Assembly (NCBI RefSeq): GCF_001949145.1
Contig: NW_019091362.1
Coordinates: 7,058,297 to 7,122,296 of the forward strand
Direction: 5' to 3'
Length of the DNA stretch: 64,000 nt
Source of the DNA: Acanthaster planci
Lineage: Eukaryota > Echinodermata > Asteroidea > Valvatida > Acanthasteridae
Below the pieces are notes generated by a model. It worked only from the letters and a program-made list of their open reading frames with translations. It was not told the DNA's origin and searched no databases. The number at the start of each line of letters is the position of its first letter. Position 1 is the first letter of the stretch. Below are positions 51,301-63,976 of the stretch, piece after piece. The translations under genes were made by a program, and so were the position numbers.

Positions 51301-53244
51301 AGTGGTTGAGAAAAATGCCACCACCGTATTTCTTGAGGGAAGATGCTTATGTCCGCCATCCCTTTGCGGAAGACAGGGAACCCTCCATTACTGGTTTTCT
51401 TGGGGTGCCAGGGACTGGAGTGGCTCCACATCTTGACGAGACATGCGACACAATAATGACAGCCCAGGTAATCAGACGGTAGACAACCAATAAGTAACAG
51501 GTCTAGACTTGTAATTCTCGTGGTTCATAAGGCTGTGTCACAAAGTGACAGTTGTGACCAGAAATAAAATGTGCACCTGTGGAAGCCTGTGGCTCACATC
51601 ATCCCATAAACACAGGTTTCTCACAGTTACAACCAGTTGATTTGGGCACAGCCTCTAGCTTTGGTGCATGCGTCCCTGAGCAAGGGGCTTTGCCATGATT
51701 CCATTTTTACCAGTTACTAGGAGGCTAGGAGTATACTTGTCAGATCAGGAGATCTGCCTACGTGTAATTCACAGCCTTATTTGGGCACTTGTGTTCCTGA
51801 GCTAGGCACTTGGCCATCTTTGGTTTTACCCATTTGGAGTATATGTACCCATCAGATCAAACCCTGTGATAAGCTGCATGCATAGCCTCATTAGTGTCCA
51901 ACTGTTGATATGTGGGACCTGTATGTGCTTACACTTCCAATAGCCACACTATTGTAGCCGATACCTCTTGAGTGGTAAGACCATCACAAGACCATCACCA
52001 GACCAGCACAAGACCTCCACGCTGAATTCAAGTCACAAGTCATTCAAATGAACTGCGAAACATCACCCCTTTGTCACTGTTCACCCTGTAAATTGTCTTG
52101 CAAATGGTCTTGTATCTGATGTTGTGATGTTCATGACTGCAACCCTTAATGGTCAGTTGTGGGCAATGACATATATTTCACTGAAAGCAAACATGCACCC
52201 TGAGAAAAATCAGTTCTAAAACATCAGAGCAAAGCCCAACCATTTCAACCTTGGATAAATTATCAAGATTTTCAGTTTTTTTTCCTGTGTTTTCCAGCTT
52301 GCAGGAGTAAAAAACTGGAGTGTCTCCTGGCCGGTAAAAGATGGTGAGAGAATTCGATGGGGAAAACCAATAGTGTTCACCCTGTATCCAGGTAAGTGTC
52401 AGTGGACTGTCAAGAAGACAGTGTTTTTACTCTGCAGTGTGTGCCTCAATGGCTCTTGCTTCAACTAACCTGTCCATTTGAATTAAAAGCCATTACTATA
52501 GTGGCACCATGCTCATGCACAGGTGATAAGCGCACCTTACATTCCTCTTTGACTAATGAGGTGCCTTGATTTGTTAGTGCAGTGCTGACGTAGTTACATC
52601 TTCTGGGATTAGTTGTGTTTTCCTGTCTTGGCTCCTGCAGTGTTACTGGGCTAAAATGGTCTCACGTAAAAACTTGTGCATTGTTTCACAAAGGCGCCAT
52701 GATGTGGGAGATATGTGGGGCATAGTTGCACAGCAAGAGAGCATTTCTATCGCCTCACAGTCTGTAGTGACCAGCTGGAAATCTAAGATAACTTTGCAAA
52801 GACTTTATTGTAAATGAAATGAATAGATTTGTTTTTTCATTTTTTTTTCTGGGATTGATTCTCTAGAGTGCTCACGGCACCCTTATCCCTTGGGCATGTT
52901 GGGTCAGGCCTGGTCGCCATACATCCCTCAGGTGTTAAAAATATCCATTGCGGCTGACAAAAAGTGTTAAATGTGGTTTATCCTGTATGCTTTAAGGTGA
53001 AGCAATGTTCTGGTATGTTGCGATGCGTCATCACACCGAAGTCATCGAGGACTGCTCGCTCAGCTTCAGCTTTCTGCTCAAGTCACCCGCCCCCACTGAA
53101 TACTTTCAGAGACTAGTGGAGGATCTGTCCTCAGTCCCCAAAATGGAACAGGATGCACTGTTCAAAGAGACGGAAACGGCCAAACTGGATTACGTCGACA
53201 CCTGTGGAATTCTCACCGATGATGGGAGGACATTTATTGCATGA
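48368..53244 (+). CDS. Membrane-anchored JmjC/cupin-8-like 2-oxoglutarate/Fe(II) oxygenase, complete, seven exons
   Basis: Exons 48368-48695, 49061-49234, 49850-49926, 50935-51048, 51300-51467, 52298-52391 and 52997-53244 join in phase to 400 residues. Two hydrophobic runs (about 65-80 and 83-96) follow a basic N-terminus, suggesting a type II membrane protein with the catalytic part in the ER or Golgi lumen. The region from about 130 on follows the cupin-8/JmjC pattern: EPVIVTDALRDWESFG, GYFMRKFP, then PHLDETCDTIMTAQLAGVKN and GEAMFWYVAMRHHTEV. H275 and D277 (PHLD) fit the HxD iron-binding pair and H330 or H331 the distal iron ligand. The class hydroxylates or demethylates protein side chains; the substrate here is unknown. 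Exon 2 has a second in-phase acceptor at 49085 (eight residues shorter). The start at 48368 is chosen because upstream in-frame codons fall in repeat DNA. The fold is fairly sure; the exact subfamily is not. Confidence 0.85.
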
Positions 53245-54264
53245 GGCCAAATGGGGTAATTGACAGGGGAGGGGCATGGTGGAACCCACAGCTGCAGGCC
53301 TGTGCCTACCCCCCTTGTCCCACCCTCCTCCCCATTTTTCTAAAATGTTTTGGGCCAATTTTGCCTTTAGATGCCATGGGAGGCTGGAATGAAACTCTTG
53401 CTTAGGGAAGTCATCACAATCACTTAGAGATGAGATACTTATATATTTGGTCATGATGCATTTATTTAAACAGCAGCTGTCTGAACATCATGGGTTATAT
53501 TGTTATGAGCGACTTGTTTTAAACAACCCAATTTTAAACACTGTTCTTTCTTTGAAGAGGACAGGTCCTGCCCCTACCTTGTACCCCCCATAAATTCCCT
53601 TCTTGCACCTATAAAACCAGGGACACCCTTCACACAAAAATACATTGCTTTGACTGCAAACTTTGCAATATTGAAATTTTATTTCCTTCAGATGGCGTAT
53701 ACTTGACACTGCTAACCTATATTAAAAGCAGTCTTTCCCAATCACCAGTTTGCTTTAAGCTCCTAGTGGTTCAAGTCAAAACAAAACAAATACATCATGA
53801 AATCTGAATAATGAAAGTGCAGGTCCACCAATAATTTCTCATTTGAAGTGAAAAAAATATATGACCTGTTGCTTTATCAGAAACTTGAACAGGCTTAAAT
53901 TATGACAGTAACCCTTGTATTATTATTTCTTAACCAGGCTTGATTGCCTCATCAAAAAAAGAACCTTGCTAGTATCCCAATGCTGCTGATAATTCAGTGA
54001 CCGGAGGTGTCCGTCACGAGCTTGATTTCACTTGTACACATTTTCTAATAGATTAGGACTACTCCATCTAAACCATGTTATGTTCAAATCTTCCACCCAC
54101 CTGAGAAGAAATCAGCGTTCCTCAAAAAAAATTTCAGCTTCAAAGGATATGGAAGTATAATTAATTAAACAATAAATTGCTTGTGTGTGCTATATTGAGG
54201 CTATTAATCTCAGGCCATATTTGTTGGCAAACAGAAGATATGTGACAGTTCTTCTTCAAAACCG
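53245..54264. other. 3' flanks of two convergent genes
   Basis: About 1 kb separates the two stop codons. Plus-strand AATAAA at 54171-54176 may serve the oxygenase gene. TTTATT at 53678-53683 and 53461-53466 read AATAAA on the minus strand and may serve the ependymin gene. If both are used the 3' UTRs overlap. Confidence 0.4.
54171..54176 (+). terminator. Candidate polyadenylation signal of the oxygenase gene
   Basis: AATAAA about 930 bp after the stop codon, the first exact plus-strand match. Confidence 0.35.
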
Positions 54265-57200
54265 TTACCATGGGATACGGGGCCGCCAATAGGTCTGTGT
54301 CGGGTACTGGTTGTCTACCATCGAGGGGGCCTCCGTGGTAACAGGAACATCGACCTCGTAGGTCAGTTCAATGCCTCCATCGTCGACCTTCTGGGGGCCC
54401 AGCAGCAATTCCTTCACCCAATCGACCAAATTTGTCCACTGCCATGTCCCTGGGGGCTTGGTACTAGGGGTGACCAGGCCCTTGCAGATCGCCGGCACGT
54501 CAAAGACGGACATGTTCTTGATGCCAGACGTCAGGTCGAAGAAGCGGGTAGTGTAGGCAATGGAAACAGTGTCGTTGGTGAAAGTGAAGATGTCAAACAC
54601 AGGCCAGCAGCCCTTTTCAGTGAAACCGCCAATCCAGGATTCTCCTGAAGGCAGATATTTTGTAAAATAAAAGTATGTCATGAGAGCTGCAATATGGTAC
54701 AGTAATTAGACCATTGCTCTCTTGTTTAATGTTAGGCCAGTCAGCCAGATAGGCCAATACCCTCCAGCCAGATGGTTTAGGTGATGTATCACCTGAGATG
54801 CCAAACTGAGTTAAGTGGAGGGTACCATTTGCATATTATATGATAAGCTTTGCATTCTTGGGGATGTGTTGCTGACCTCCACTGTATTAGTGTTTCTATA
54901 GCCTAGCATGGGGTATTCATAAAGGTGAACACTTGAGTGATTTGGAAGATGCAATAGAGCGAGAGTGAATCCAAAACTAGTGGTTAAATGGAATATTTAT
55001 TGCCTCTTGCAACAAGGCAACATTTACCAACTCTTAAATTTATTTCTAATCACTTATTAAAAGTTTAAAGTTGTAGCTTTTCTGTGACCTAAGATTTAAT
55101 GTGTGCACATCTGAGTTGAAGGCCCCTATAACTGTTCAAACAGAAATGATATGTGCCTGATGGTTGCCAATGCTGGAAGGCTATCCTCGTGAAATATGGC
55201 TCTGAATGAACAGAAACCAAATTTAACATTTTGTGGGTAGAGTGCGCATTTCTGAGCATAATGATACTCTGTCTCCTGTGTAGTTGAAAGTTCCAGCAGG
55301 CAAAAATTGCAAACCAGGATTGACAGTAAGACCCTATTTCATGCGCATAACAGTAACTGTGTCCTTGTAATTCACTTATGTCCCACACTCACACACAAAG
55401 CAGTAACTTTCAATAAGAAGCACAAATTCATTCAGCAAGTATAAATTAACTAAAAAAGTTAATGGCAACTTACTGTGTCTTGCAGGCTGGCGGTCAGACC
55501 ATTCGGTTACATTCAAGTTGCCCTCTGGTCCTCCAATCAGGTAGTTGTCCTCGAATAAGGCCGAGGGTGGGATGCTGAAGTTACGCCAAGGCTCCATTGG
55601 GATCTTGGTGCAGACATTATATGTTGGGTCGATTTTGTACGTGACCTGCTCATCAAACAGTATCAGGAACTTGAACAGCCTGTTAATTAATGAGAAAGGG
55701 AGTGGGGTATTGGAGGAGAGACAGGCAGGTACAATATGGGCTTGATAATGCTAGCTCCACATCTGACCAAGAGCCCACAATTTTTCCATCTAACTGCAGC
55801 CCTGAGTCTGAATGGCCTTTGCTACCTTGGGAGGCCTACATTATAAATTAAAATTGACTAATTAAGAGCCTACATAATCTTAACAGTTGGCAGCTAACAA
55901 AAAACTGATTTGACGTGATTCATTTCCAATCATTTCAATTAAGATAGCATATATCCAGATACTGCAATGCAATAAAGTGATTAACAGTGGAGGCTGACCG
56001 AAAGCCGTCGCTGGTAGCTTAAGTGTTCAGTTTTCACTTGCAGTCATTAATAAGCTTACCTAACTTGAATTTCCAGTGATCCAGTAAAAAAACGTAAATA
56101 AATTAGCCGAACATTCCGTTGTGCCAATAATGGTCATGCACAGGTTTACCCAATGTCTACTGAACCAGCTTACAGTCCAAAAAACGTTTGCCAACCTTTC
56201 CACTAAACCATCAAAAGGTCACAACCTAATCAGCCTAGCTTTGAGCCACTTACTCGCCATGAAAACTTTGCCATACTTTTCACTTAGCCAGCAAACAGTG
56301 AGTATAAACTGTGCCACCTGATGTCATGAAACATTTGCCTAATTAATTAGTAGTCCTGGAGAAATTTGCCTAACTTTCCAGGAGCTCGCAGGGCAGGAGC
56401 GGGCAGGAATTATTTGCCTAACTTTCCACTGAGCCAGCTCAAATTTGTGCAAAATCGAATAAGATCTAGCCAGTCAGCTCAAGTTTGCAGCAGTAACTTG
56501 GTGTGATGACAGAAGAAAGGGGACAGTAGTACAACAGAAGAGATCTAATGCTGGTATAAATCACCTGATTTTTGATGGAATTTTATATATTTGATATTTC
56601 CCCGTGTTTTGTAAACGTTTTTCAGCACCCACACACCATGAGCGAATAGTGACACCGTTACACCCCAACTCTATCACTGGGCATGCCCGACTTCATTGAC
56701 ACAGTTTAGCGTGCCAAATTTGGGTTTTTAAGAAAAAGTTTGAGAGAAAGGGGGCATGGGTAACCGATAGGTATCTGGAAACTGATCATTTCCAAGCAGA
56801 AATAAGCAAAGAGGGGCAATATCAGTGGAATGCAGTGATGTCAGTTATATACAAAACAGCAATACGAGCATTTCACAAAAATGCGCCTCCAAGAGTATGC
56901 AATGCACTGGCCAATCATCACGTGAGAAATTAGCTGACCCAATGTGCATTTGGAAAGGGTCAACAGATTTTGCGCATTGTGATTGGCCAACATGTTGCAA
57001 ACTCTTGGAGGTGCACTGTTGTGAATTGCCTGTATTGAGTTACCCTTACCCTTCAAACCTTCAAAAAACTAGGTAAGAACTGAGTGGTTTGAAGCACCAC
57101 TATCTTGTATATTTAAAGGTCTCTCTCTTATCAGTATGTGCGGCTCCAAAAAGAGTAACCTGGCACCTTTTGGAGCCAGATTTGCTACATGCAGGGGTGG

Positions 57201-58887
57201 GAGTGGCCATTTACATTAAAGCCAAAAATAGCTAGCAAACAGCTGACATGTAAAAAGTACCCATACTTTTGTACAGACCAGGTGTACAAAATAGCTGAAA
57301 TTCAGGTCAACATCTAAACATAAAAAGCTGAAATCAGCTAAAAAGATGAATTCTCACACCGCTGTACATGGGGTTGTACTGCAAACCACTTTCCTTGAGT
57401 ATATCTACCATGCAAACCTTCGAAACTTTCTTTTTAAATGGTTACAGCCCAATTGCAATTTTATTTGCAATTTTATTTAACAATACTTTTGCAATTTGTT
57501 CACTACATTCTTTTTATTTAATTCTCTAGGCATTTCCAATTGTCAACAAAGTTGGGCGCACTTCAACTGTGTCAAGGACACAGTTGGGAATGTAATACTA
57601 AAGTTTGCAATTGGAATGTGACAGCATCATAGGTTTAACTGACAAATGGATGTGATCAACAGGGATATGGTGATGTGGATATGTACATTTATCTACAAAC
57701 AAACCCCAGTCCTTGATTCTGATTGATTAGAGCACAGTAACAGATCATGCAATATACCAGTCTAAACCATGCCATAACATGATGTCTCCTGAAGACGGAC
57801 AGAGTACACTGTTCGAAATGTCGAGTTATTCCCCGGTTCTTCTCAGAACAACACATACTCAAAGAAGAGATAAGTACATGGTGTTACCGCAATTTTTTCT
57901 ATAAATCTATGTCATAAAATGCTAATCCAAGGGAAATTATGTCAAGCTATTGAGCTGAAATCCACTATTCATTCAAATTGCTTGAAAATTTATAAACCAA
58001 TTTGCATTCCAGGAACTTGACATGGCAAAATGTAGTTCATGACACATTATGTTGAACACACATATGTGGACAATTATTGAAAATGTACAATAATCATCTT
58101 ACTGACCTATTAAAACACATCTTGGAAAGAGTTCCATACTCGGACATCGCTTGACACCCAATGCACAAGCCCTATAAGACCGGTCTTCAAAGTGAATGCT
58201 TCAGTATTTTCCCAGCTAAATTTGACTTTTTAGGATGTAATCATTTTCTGATGGCTGGTAAACGACTACAACGGAAAATTAGCGACGTCTTATTGGTCTT
58301 CATTTTTCCTGGAAACAGAGCTATAGGCACATTTCCCGACTTAGCTTTCTCGGTGGATAGTTAGGCATTACATCACCTGACCATTTGCACGCTCAATGAA
58401 AAGTTAGGCAGATAAAAAAACGCGGCTCAGAAGAAAGTTGGGCAAGGCTTCCTATGGTACAATTGACTTCAACACCTGGAAAGCACCTCTCGACCTCTAA
58501 TTAAATTATAAACAGGCTCAACAGGCAGTTGACAAATCCCAACAATTTGGGAATAGAAATTCAAGAAAACTCTCAAAACGTATAAATAAGCAGAAAAGTA
58601 TCAAATTACCTCCTTCCAGGTCTCATTGATTTAAGCTCTTCTTCGATCCACTTGCGCCTCTTAACTCCGTCAAAACTGATGGTGTAGCGGTTGTTAGTGC
58701 CTGCGTTGTGGTTCCACTCGCTGTAACGACCTTCCCATAGTAGGGGCGTTTTGCACGGGGTGGGAGTGGGAGGATCGATAGCGGCGTTCATCAGACCATT
58801 TGCTCGAAGCACGGGCACGATCCCGGCACTAGCCGAGTAGCACAGGTACAAACAGACCTGGACAATTAACAGCAAGGACCCCTTCAT
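54265..58887 (-). CDS. EPDR1: Secreted ependymin-related protein, complete, three exons
   Basis: Three minus-strand exons join in phase: 58887-58610 (ATG), 55679-55474 and 54644-54265 (TAA), giving 287 residues. The internal Met at 58887 is chosen over one 37 codons upstream because it begins a clear signal peptide (MKGSLLLIVQVCLYLC, cleavage near A21). The mature part follows the ependymin pattern: PCKTPLLWEGR, ISFDGVKRRKW, VTYKIDPTYNVCTKIP, NFSIPPSALFEDNYLIGG, GFTEKGCWPVF and SVFDVPAICKG. Four cysteines (45, 116, 174, 215) match those expected to form disulphides. N-glycosylation sites are seen at N126, N149, N185 and N205. Ependymin-related proteins are secreted or lysosomal beta-sandwich proteins with a lipid-binding pocket, and they are multi-copy in marine invertebrates. 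About 70 residues after the last cysteine (WTNLVDWVKELLL, a TTEAPS stretch and an aromatic end) exceed the usual length. The family is sure; one-to-one orthology to EPDR1 is not. Confidence 0.9.
56860..57038. mobile_element. Palindromic MITE, copy B (AATTCACAA family), in ependymin intron 1
   Basis: This is the second copy of the element at 29950-30132, of about the same length. CCTCCAAGAGTATGCAA at the left pairs with TTGCAAACTCTTGGAGG at the right. The ends are CAATACGAGC and the complement of CAATACAGGC, with TTCACAA just inside. The centre has lost more pairing than in copy A, so it looks older. Confidence 0.8.
57192..57364. mobile_element. Small inverted-repeat element, copy B (CAGGGGTG family), in ependymin intron 1
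   Basis: The 173-bp segment starts CAGGGGTGGGAG and ends CTCACACCGCTG. It is flanked by an exact 6-bp duplication TACATG (57186-57191 and 57365-57370). Length, ends and internal AGCTAGC and AGCTGAAAT motifs match copy A at 7282-7453. Confidence 0.85.
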
Positions 58888-61800
58888 GTTGAGCAATGTC
58901 GATGCCAGATCTTGACCAGCGGCCGGGCAACTCCAAACTGCAGTCTTGCTGGCGCGGCAGGTTCTGTCTGAAGGCCTGGCAACAACTGATACGAGCAAGG
59001 ACTGATGTCAAAGTTACAGAATGTTTGCTTAGCTTGGCTTAATCGCATGTCACGTAGCACCAACTGACACTGCGACCGCAACGACAAAACAAAGCTACCA
59101 CAAAGCGAGATTTTGCAACATTTCCCAGGCCCCAGCCCGCCAGAAACAACAAGGTAGTGTTTCGCACTTTAAACCCAGGGCCATGAAAAAACAAGTCTCA
59201 GAACTGGACAGTAGAGTTAGGGTAATGAAAAACTGTCAATCATCCCACAGTTTCAAGGATTTGGTGGCGTGACCGTCCGCACTGAATGCAATTATGAAAG
59301 AACAATGAAAGGAAGTGACGTTTTCGAAAGCAGGCACTTACGTAGGTCCGATCAAACAGTCTACTTTCCTTAGGTAGTGTAAAACAAAACGAGGAAGCAA
59401 CAGTGAAAGTGTGTCTCTTTCAGCTTTTGTAAGTTCACGGTGTCATTTTGGCAGGATACCCAAGCGGGAGAATAGAGCTAGGGAGTGCTAGTTGGCTATG
59501 AAACCGCTTAGAGTCAGTTTTTCATTTCTTCTGTAAAAAATGTGACCAAACTTGCTGCGCAGGTGGCAACACAAGACTATCTAAGTTATTACGTAAGAGC
59601 CCATTCAACTGGCTGACGTTCGCCATTATGTAGGCCTATTCCCCTACATTTTTATTTGGGATCTGGAAGAGAACGGGGGGGGGCAGTACATCTCCAACAC
59701 TTTAAGAAGCGTGTGGGGGGCATGCCCCCAGTTCCCCACCAATCGATGCTCATGCCTGTTACGACCAACAAAATGACCAAAATTAATGAGGATGAGTGTG
59801 ATTTTCAAACACACAAACAAGATACTTTTATTTGAACTTTTCTCCAATAGAATCAGTTGGGCTTTGTACACATTTACAAACTGACGAGGTACTCACGTGC
59901 ACTTACGTGGTTTTTGTTTTTAAATTAGTGAACATTTATAGAAGTTATTATTAGCAACAATTTAGAAAAAAAATCATGAACTCAAATTTGGAATGGAATA
60001 GTGGCATACCTATTGCACACATACGTAACAATACCTACCGGCTGCATGAACCAGACTGACATTGGGCATGATTCCAAAGAAATCTTTCAAATCAAAATCT
60101 GTCCTCTACACAAGGATTAAATCTTTCCTTTTTCCCATAAGTGAAATGTTCAGTGCTGGAACACAAAAGCGGCAAGTTTTAAACACAGTATGAGTTAAAT
60201 GCCTAAAGCAAGCCTGGTCTATGCCCTTAGCCCATGGTCCAACATATACTTTACCCCAGGCTAAGGGAATTGGGTACTATTCCATAAATACTGATTTGGA
60301 AATACAACCTTTTTTTTGTACAATTCCCTTATATGTCTTCAGGATAATAGCAATAATTACACAGCCATCTTAGTTGGGTACTGTGACTGCCAATCACAAT
60401 CTGATTACATGTAAATATGTCAGAGGTATCAGTCCAAGAGAGACTGGCCAAGCTGACACTTGGCATTAGAACTTAGCGGAATGAAAGTCAGGTTAGCATG
60501 AACAACAAAGATGGATGGTAGCTTCGTAATTGGTCAGCAATACGACCTTCTCAAAGTTCTGCTTTTTCAATACTGTGGCTTCTCTGAAGCATATCAAGGT
60601 TTTCTTATGCTAAAACAAAAGGAAAAGACTATTTTTGGCTTTTATGTTGTACATGTATCCACTTTGATAATCTTGTGAAAGCAAGATTTTTACCAGGCCA
60701 GAATGTCTGTAATCAGTGAGCCAAAAATCAGATGCCAAACTATGGAGATAAAGCAGAAATTTGAAAAGAAGCCATTGAAAAAAATCAAGGAATAAAGAAT
60801 TAAAACTCGGGCTGATTTTTTCAGTAAAGAAAATGAACACACAGTGGTGTTAAGATCGATGTCTATTTACATTTTATGAAGTTTCACAGTTGGGACTATG
60901 TTATTCTAACCAGTGTACTTTCAAGTGTGTTGATTTGTCAAGTCTTAAATTGATGAAACAGTGCAATAAGTAACTCATCAAGTGCACTGCTGAGAGATAA
61001 CAAAGTTCACTTGGTATTCTTGATGCAAACTACATGTATATCCTAGACAAAGGAGTATCAACCTCACATGTGTGTCACAGTGTTATGCAGCACTAGCAGG
61101 GTTATAAGCGAGCACAGAGAAATATGATCACATTGCCCACTGCATGTGATATTAAAATTCTGCATTGAGGGCAGAACTTCCATCCCTGAAATGTTTTCTT
61201 CCCTGCCAAGAACTCACTGGTTGAAACACCTGGGCAGATGGCACAGCCAGGACTTGAGGAGAGAGGTGTCCATAAATCAAAAATGATAAAGGAAAAACAA
61301 ATAAGCCAAAATGAAAATAAACTAATGGCAAAGAATCAAAGACCAGCTTCGAAAAATATACACATAGTCCTTACATTGAAACAATTTGGTTTAGTCATTG
61401 TAGGTAAAAAAGAAAATCACACAAAGGAAAATTCTAAAAGAAAAACTATTGTAAGAATATAAGACCTGAAGATTGTGTCTGTTAAAAATAAAGCTTACTG
61501 ATTAAAGACGAAAACTGTGCTGGATCTGAATTTCTTGAAAACTCCTGCTCTCAATTAAATTGACATGAATACTTCAAACTTTACTACAATCTTACGATTT
61601 CCTCCTTTCACGCACCCAATAAACCAATGTGTACCTTTCCAAGAAAAAAAAATCTGAAGAAAGACTTTACAATCTGAGAAGGTTGAAGAATCAGATTAAC
61701 TCATGAATCCTTTCAAATATATATGCAGTATTAGTGAATAGAAATTCATGTATTTGAAAGACAACTTTGTACAAGTACTATATATTGTATAACTTGATAC

Positions 61801-63862
61801 TTTGAGTTCAGTGATTAAAAGTTACGTATTTTGACTCAGGGGCTGAACTGCTTGAAGTCACAGTACATTTTAGTTTTGAAAAAATACATGGTTATAGAAG
61901 TTTGTAAAAGAATTTTGGCCATGGCTTTCAGAAAAATCTTAAGACAGTAACTTTTTAAATAAGACCTCACACTCTCCAGTTTGGTTAAATTCAAGCCTCG
62001 CTTATTTCTTATCTCCATCAAGATGGTAAGGTTCATGATGTTGGTCAAATCACAGAGGAAAAGTTACCCTCAAAAAGCTTCAAATAACTGTGTTCTTTCC
62101 TTTCCAAACTTAGAATACACCTACGTTCAATCAGTACCCAACTGAGAGTCGTCAATTATTCTACAAGATATCAGCTATGCCAAACAACACAAACATATTA
62201 ACAAGCTACAAGTACCGTAGGCATAAAACCTGAGATTTAAGAATTGCCTGCCTCCTGGGTAAAATTTCCCATGCATAATTTTTTTTTTCAACATGATGCT
62301 GTTGACTGCAGTAACCATCGCAACAAAGACTTGATCACAGAAGTTCCAAATAAACATGGCATACAATTCATCAACACCTGACAGTAAATGAGGACTGTTA
62401 CTCAAGTCTAAGCGCTGGCCTAGCAGATGTCTGATATCTTATACAAGAGAATTTGTGAGAAAACGGTGATCCTCAAAGAGAGTTTCTGTAAGTGCCACTC
62501 TAAAAAATAACAGATTTTGTTTACTAGTACACACTACTATATATTCTAGGTTCATCTCTGTATGCGACAGTATATACATCTTAAAATACTACTATACAAT
62601 ATAGACATGTACTCATATGTGAGTTCCAATGGAGGGAAATACACTGCAGATATTCAAATGATTAACGAAATTACAAAATCTTGATATCTGTGGCTATTCA
62701 ATTGATTGGGAGATATTGTTTTCAGACATTTTACCTCGAATTATCAAAATATCATTTAAAAGGGAACATAGTATTTACAGTGAGTGCGATGTTTCAGAGA
62801 GGATGTAGCGAGTCAGAAACAAGCACCGCAGCAATGCTATTGAAATGAGGTGGTAAAAACGACTTCACATGTTTCAATTATGGAGTGAGACAAGTTCACA
62901 CTAGAGTCTACACTGGAAAAATGCAGATTTCCCCCATGACACCAAAGTTGGGGCATTACTTTTCATGGTGACGGCATCCGTTTTAGAATAATGGCAGTGA
63001 TACAGGATACTGTCACAGTACGGGGAAGAATTGTTATCATCGTCAGTCATGCAGTGGTAATACATTTTTTTAAAAAGTCCAACTCCTAGATTTGAACCCA
63101 CACTAATCAAGACCTCAAAAAGTACATTTTAATCTACCCACATTCAACTTGGGGTTACATCAAACAAATCCTAACCCCCTGGCTATGTGGAATGAGCTCT
63201 CTCTTCTGTCAAGATTCCCCCAGGTTAAAGTTTCTGGAATGACTTCTGTTGACAAATTCTTACAGAAAATCTACTGTGGACAGTGGACAAGGCTAAAACT
63301 CACTGTGAGCCACTGCAGCCTTCCCTTGATGGATCCAAGGATATTAAGCCTCAACTTTCAACTGGAGTGGCCAATGAGCCGACTGGACAGAATTTCTTTA
63401 ATTACTCTGACTTCTCATAAGCTACATCCACATTACGAAGAATACCTGAAAAAACGGAAGGGAAATCTCACTTCGAACCTCCGCAAAAATACAATCCCCA
63501 GTTCTGGTATTTATTTTGTAAAACACCTTTTCCGTTCTACGGTGCAAGTTCTGCATCTAGACTTCACTACACAGGACTGGCAATGTCACTGTTGACCTAA
63601 AGTTCTGTAGTCAAGACACCCTCCAAGACTACATTTAGCCAATTAAGTCCTTTTTCTGCCAAGTTTCGGAGGGCATCTGACAAAGTTTCACAAGATGCAG
63701 GCCAAGAAAGTTGGCACTTCCATCCTACTCATTAAATGTTTCAGTTTGTGCATTCATAAGCAGAGGCTCACAGCAGGGTGCTTGGTCACATTCTTGAGTC
63801 AACTCCTCTACACAGACGGCCTTTATAACCTGGGCTGAAGCACAGCCACCAGTTGGCCTATG
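58888..63862. other. Ependymin 5' flank and noncoding region
   Basis: The first few hundred bases must include the ependymin promoter; no TATA or initiator stands out. A G-run lies at about 59674. From 60 kb the sequence is AT-rich with no supported gene and could be a long 3' UTR of a minus-strand gene entering from the right. A 148-residue plus-strand frame at 63149-63595 has no recognisable feature. Confidence 0.4.
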
Positions 63863-63976
63863 TTACCAGGTTTCTTCAACGTCTAGTGTTGCCCTGGAGT
63901 GACCTTTGGCCCCTTGAGGTAAGTCCTCCCCATCACTGCAATCGGAGGAATCAGTGTCCGAGCCATGGTCCTCAGA
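63863..63976 (-). CDS. Possible acidic terminal exon of an unknown minus-strand gene
   Basis: Read on the minus strand, a pyrimidine-rich tract (CTCCTTTCTCTATTGAATTAAG) ends in AG at 63977. After it, 37 codons stay open to TAA. The peptide is acidic and Ser/Asp-rich at first (SEDHGSDTDSSDCSDGEDL) and ends DVEETW. The composition looks like a protein C-terminus, but the stretch is short and the rest of the gene lies outside the window. It may also be chance. Confidence 0.3.
   Translation of the reverse strand, partial: SEDHGSDTDSSDCSDGEDLPQGAKGHSRATLDVEETW

Noticed and set aside
63149-63595. 148-residue plus-strand frame
   Set aside because: Open but without any recognisable domain, in DNA that may be the 3' UTR of a minus-strand gene.
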